From positions 1 to 15,341 of the forward strand of contig DATNPH010000213.1 of assembly GCA_036703315.1 (NCBI GenBank): DNA of 15,341 bases. Direction: 5' to 3'. Shown in pieces: positions 13,844 through 15,341 of this stretch. Within the stretch, counting starts at the first letter, position 1. Each line of letters starts with the position of its first letter. The position numbers and the translations under genes are program-made. Source of the DNA: DATNPH01 sp036703315 (GTDB lineage: Bacteria; Cyanobacteriota; Cyanobacteriia; Cyanobacteriales; Coleofasciculaceae). The notes under the pieces were generated by a model. That model saw only the letters and a program-made list of their open reading frames with translations. It ran no database searches and was not told where the DNA came from.

Positions 13844-14218
13844 ATGGAAGAATGGCCTAAAAGTATTTTTGAAATGCTGGAGTCAGTGGCTGATATGGTT
13901 GATGAATTCTTCGTCGGAGTCACTGAGATGATTGAAGTCTTCGCTGAGGATGTACAAAATACCGTCGGCGTAGAAATTGACCAGTACTTGCAGGATATGT
14001 TTGAGCCGATTGTCGAGATCTACTCTGAACTTGAAGAGCTAGTAGGCGACACAGAACAAACGTTTCCTTATCCAGTAGAACCAACGCCAGAAGAACATCC
14101 GGCTTGCATTGGTTGTCACCATTACCATGGTCAAGTCTACGGGAGTAATTTGTTTGTCTGTGCTATGCATCCCTATGGTTGGGACACTGAGAAGTGCCCA
14201 GACTGGGAATCTAACTAG
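13844..14218 (+). CDS. Unrecognised acidic protein with a Cys/His-rich C-terminal tail
   Basis: A protein of 124 residues that I do not recognise. Residues 1-75 are very acidic and look helical (FEMLESVADMVDEFF, VTEMIEVFAEDV, FEPIVEIYSELEELV). After a Pro-rich linker (FPYPVEPTPEEHP) comes a compact cluster: C88 and C91 in CIGCHHYHG, H92, H93 and H95, then C106 and H109 in FVCAMHPYGW, and C118 in KCPDWE. The C-x2-C followed by two further cysteines suggests a zinc ribbon-like site, or possibly an iron-sulphur or haem-type ligand set; which metal is unknown. No signal peptide or membrane segment. The ATG at 13844 lies just beyond the inverted-repeat segment. It looks like a conserved cyanobacterial small protein rather than a random ORF because the Cys/His spacing is regular. 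Confidence 0.75.
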   Translation: MEEWPKSIFEMLESVADMVDEFFVGVTEMIEVFAEDVQNTVGVEIDQYLQDMFEPIVEIYSELEELVGDTEQTFPYPVEPTPEEHPACIGCHHYHGQVYGSNLFVCAMHPYGWDTEKCPDWESN

Positions 14219-14276
14219 ACAGATAGATTCAATCCTCACAAACACTCCTAGTCATTGAGTTATTGATAGACTGGCT

Positions 14277-14295
14277 TCTCATTTTTGAAATGAGA
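14277..14295. other. Hairpin in the spacer before queF
   Basis: TCTCATTT 14277-14284 and AAATGAGA 14288-14295 form an 8-bp stem with loop TTG. No T tract follows on the plus strand, so it is at best a weak terminator for the gene ending at 14218. The rest of the spacer (to 14481) shows a short CTACC/GGTAG inverted repeat near 14351-14370 and no preQ1 riboswitch. Confidence 0.35.
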
Positions 14296-14481
14296 TAAGT
14301 TTAGCTGGTGTGACCGTGTTTGAATAGGAACGAAGCGACATAACATTCTCCACTACCAACCCTCACAGGTAGAGGAGTGGCTTCCCTACTTCATGGCGAG
14401 ATTTTCCTGCTGTGTGAACAGATCACTTGGCTGGGCTAACACAGGAACTTTCAGGCATTCTTACTCCACAGGCAACTTCAA

Positions 14482-14913
14482 ATGAATCACTCTCCCACTC
14501 AACAACCATCCCCTGAAGTTCAGACGCCTCAGATGAAATACGGCGAACGAGAAATTGAACAAGGAGAGTTAATTACGTTCCCGAATCCGCGTGTAGGGCG
14601 TCGATACACTATTGACATTACATTGCCAGAGTTTACTTGCAAGTGCCCATTTTCAGGCTATCCGGACTTTGCAACAATTCACGTTACCTACATCCCTGAT
14701 CAGCGGGTGGTAGAACTGAAGGCGCTAAAACTCTACATCAATAGCTACCGCGATCGCTACATCTCCCACGAAGAGTCAGTCAATCAAATTCTGGATGACT
14801 TTGTGGAAGCGTGTGACCCCTTAGAAGTCACGATTAGAGGTGATTTTACACCGCGTGGTAATGTTCACACCGTGATAGAAGTGCGACACCAAAAAGAAGC
14901 ACACTCCAATTAA
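14482..14913 (+). CDS. queF: NADPH-dependent 7-cyano-7-deazaguanine (preQ0) reductase QueF
   Basis: QueF reduces the nitrile of preQ0 to the amine preQ1, a four-electron step of queuosine tRNA modification. At 143 residues this is the short, single-domain (YkvM-type) tunnelling-fold form. Active-site features stand at the positions known for the short enzyme: the nucleophile C55 and acid D62 in TCKCPFSGYPDFA, the NADPH-binding family motif ELKALKLY at 78-85 with INSYRDR, and E97 in SHEESVNQIL, which holds the purine. A 20-residue Ser/Pro/Gln leader precedes the conserved part. ATG at 14482; upstream AGG is only a weak RBS. No other queuosine genes are in the window. Cytosolic. Confidence 0.97.
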   Translation: MNHSPTQQPSPEVQTPQMKYGEREIEQGELITFPNPRVGRRYTIDITLPEFTCKCPFSGYPDFATIHVTYIPDQRVVELKALKLYINSYRDRYISHEESVNQILDDFVEACDPLEVTIRGDFTPRGNVHTVIEVRHQKEAHSN

Positions 14914-14955
14914 ATTCTTAGTTTCTGCCTTAAGTAATAAAGAAATACTCTACTG

Positions 14956-15341
14956 ATGAGCAACTCTTGTGCTACCCGCTTTAGCCTTATCTCAATAGGC
15001 GCTGCCACTCTGCTAGCCGTTGGTTGGAATGTTGCGATCGCTACTGCTCAAGCCCAAGTATACAAACCGATTCCCCTACAGGTTGGCAATCCGATTCAGG
15101 ATGCCATTTCAGCTCAAGATATTCCCACAGGACAGGGGGGCTTTGCCAGAGACTACATTGTGAGCTTGTCTGCGGGAGATCAAGTGACGATTATGCTCTC
15201 CTCAAACAGCTTTGACACCTTTATAGCCCTACTGGCTGCTGATGGTTCCCCTATGGGAGAAAACGATGATGAGCCAGATGGCAGCACTAACTCTCGGCTG
15301 GTTACTCGAATTACCACCTCAGGTAACTACATTATTCGTGT
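14956..15341 (+). CDS. Exported protein with pre-peptidase C-terminal (PPC)-like domain, 5' part only
   Basis: This frame stays open to the window end: 128 codons from ATG 14956, 3' part missing. The N-terminus is a signal peptide: MSNSCATRF, a hydrophobic stretch SLISIGAATLLAVGW, and a probable cleavage near ATAQA-QVY (residues about 30-33). The mature part has GGFARDYIVSLSAGDQVTIM, SSNSFDTFIALLAADG, MGENDDEPDGSTNSRLV and the strand SGNYIIRV. These are the beta strands of a PPC / bacterial pre-peptidase C-terminal-type domain, usual in secreted cyanobacterial proteins and proteases, where it helps folding or binding. What follows (a peptidase, or further domains) is outside the window. It begins 42 bases after the queF stop with no terminator between. 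Confidence 0.8.
   Translation, partial: MSNSCATRFSLISIGAATLLAVGWNVAIATAQAQVYKPIPLQVGNPIQDAISAQDIPTGQGGFARDYIVSLSAGDQVTIMLSSNSFDTFIALLAADGSPMGENDDEPDGSTNSRLVTRITTSGNYIIR

Noticed and set aside
14219..14481. preQ1 riboswitch before queF
   Set aside because: No short pseudoknot-type aptamer with the A-rich tail is visible near the ribosome binding site; the hairpin at 14277-14295 lies too far upstream and does not match.
15024..15215. ORF in another frame at the right edge
   Set aside because: The frame from 14956 has a signal peptide and a PPC-like domain and stays open to the window end, so this overlapping frame is a shadow.

Overview
The window looks like chromosomal DNA of a cyanobacterium, probably a filamentous or otherwise large-genome one. 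The main evidence is: about 17 copies of the HIP1 octamer GCGATCGC in 15.3 kb; short heptameric repeats between genes; a fused CbiG-CobJ cobalamin enzyme; a lumen-type pentapeptide repeat protein; a PucC/BCH-type pigment-linked transporter; and a probable 6S RNA directly after purK. The gene content is mostly housekeeping, with traces of mobile DNA at the left edge and in some intergenic gaps. The species cannot be fixed from sequence alone.

Layout. 1-613: the first 11 codons of a tnpB-like gene on the minus strand leave the window. Behind its start lies a strongly folded leader with four stacked hairpins, followed by a minus-strand terminator and another hairpin. 614-2536: cbiG-cobJ fusion (corrin ring synthesis), meeting tail-to-tail a small four-helix membrane protein (2533-2880, minus). 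3068-3568: exported pentapeptide repeat protein. 3585-4808: purK, then a structured stretch with its own terminator that is probably 6S RNA (about 4885-5080). 5284-8135: two M16 peptidases, the first with an intact zinc site and the second without, likely a heterodimeric processing protease. 8185-10603 (minus): an inositol-monophosphatase-family enzyme and a BCH/PucC MFS protein, separated by a 121-bp MITE-like element. 10762-11709: aldo/keto reductase. 11872-12450 (minus): LigT/2H phosphoesterase-like protein. 12510-12776: YciI-like protein. About 12940-13037: 4.5S-type SRP RNA. 13207-13578: phasin-like coiled-coil protein. 13844-14218: unrecognised acidic protein with a Cys/His tail, preceded by a 209-bp segment bounded by a perfect 15-bp inverted repeat. 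14482-14913: queF. 14956 to the right edge: start of an exported protein with a PPC-like domain.

Most genes are transcribed singly, with gaps of 100-500 bases. Functional links visible here are the M16 pair and the purK-6S neighbourhood. I find no complete insertion sequence, CRISPR array or defence island. The most unusual items are the folded leader of the broken-off tnpB, the inverted-repeat segment at 13620-13828, the MITE-like element at 9031-9151, and the Cys/His protein at 13844-14218.
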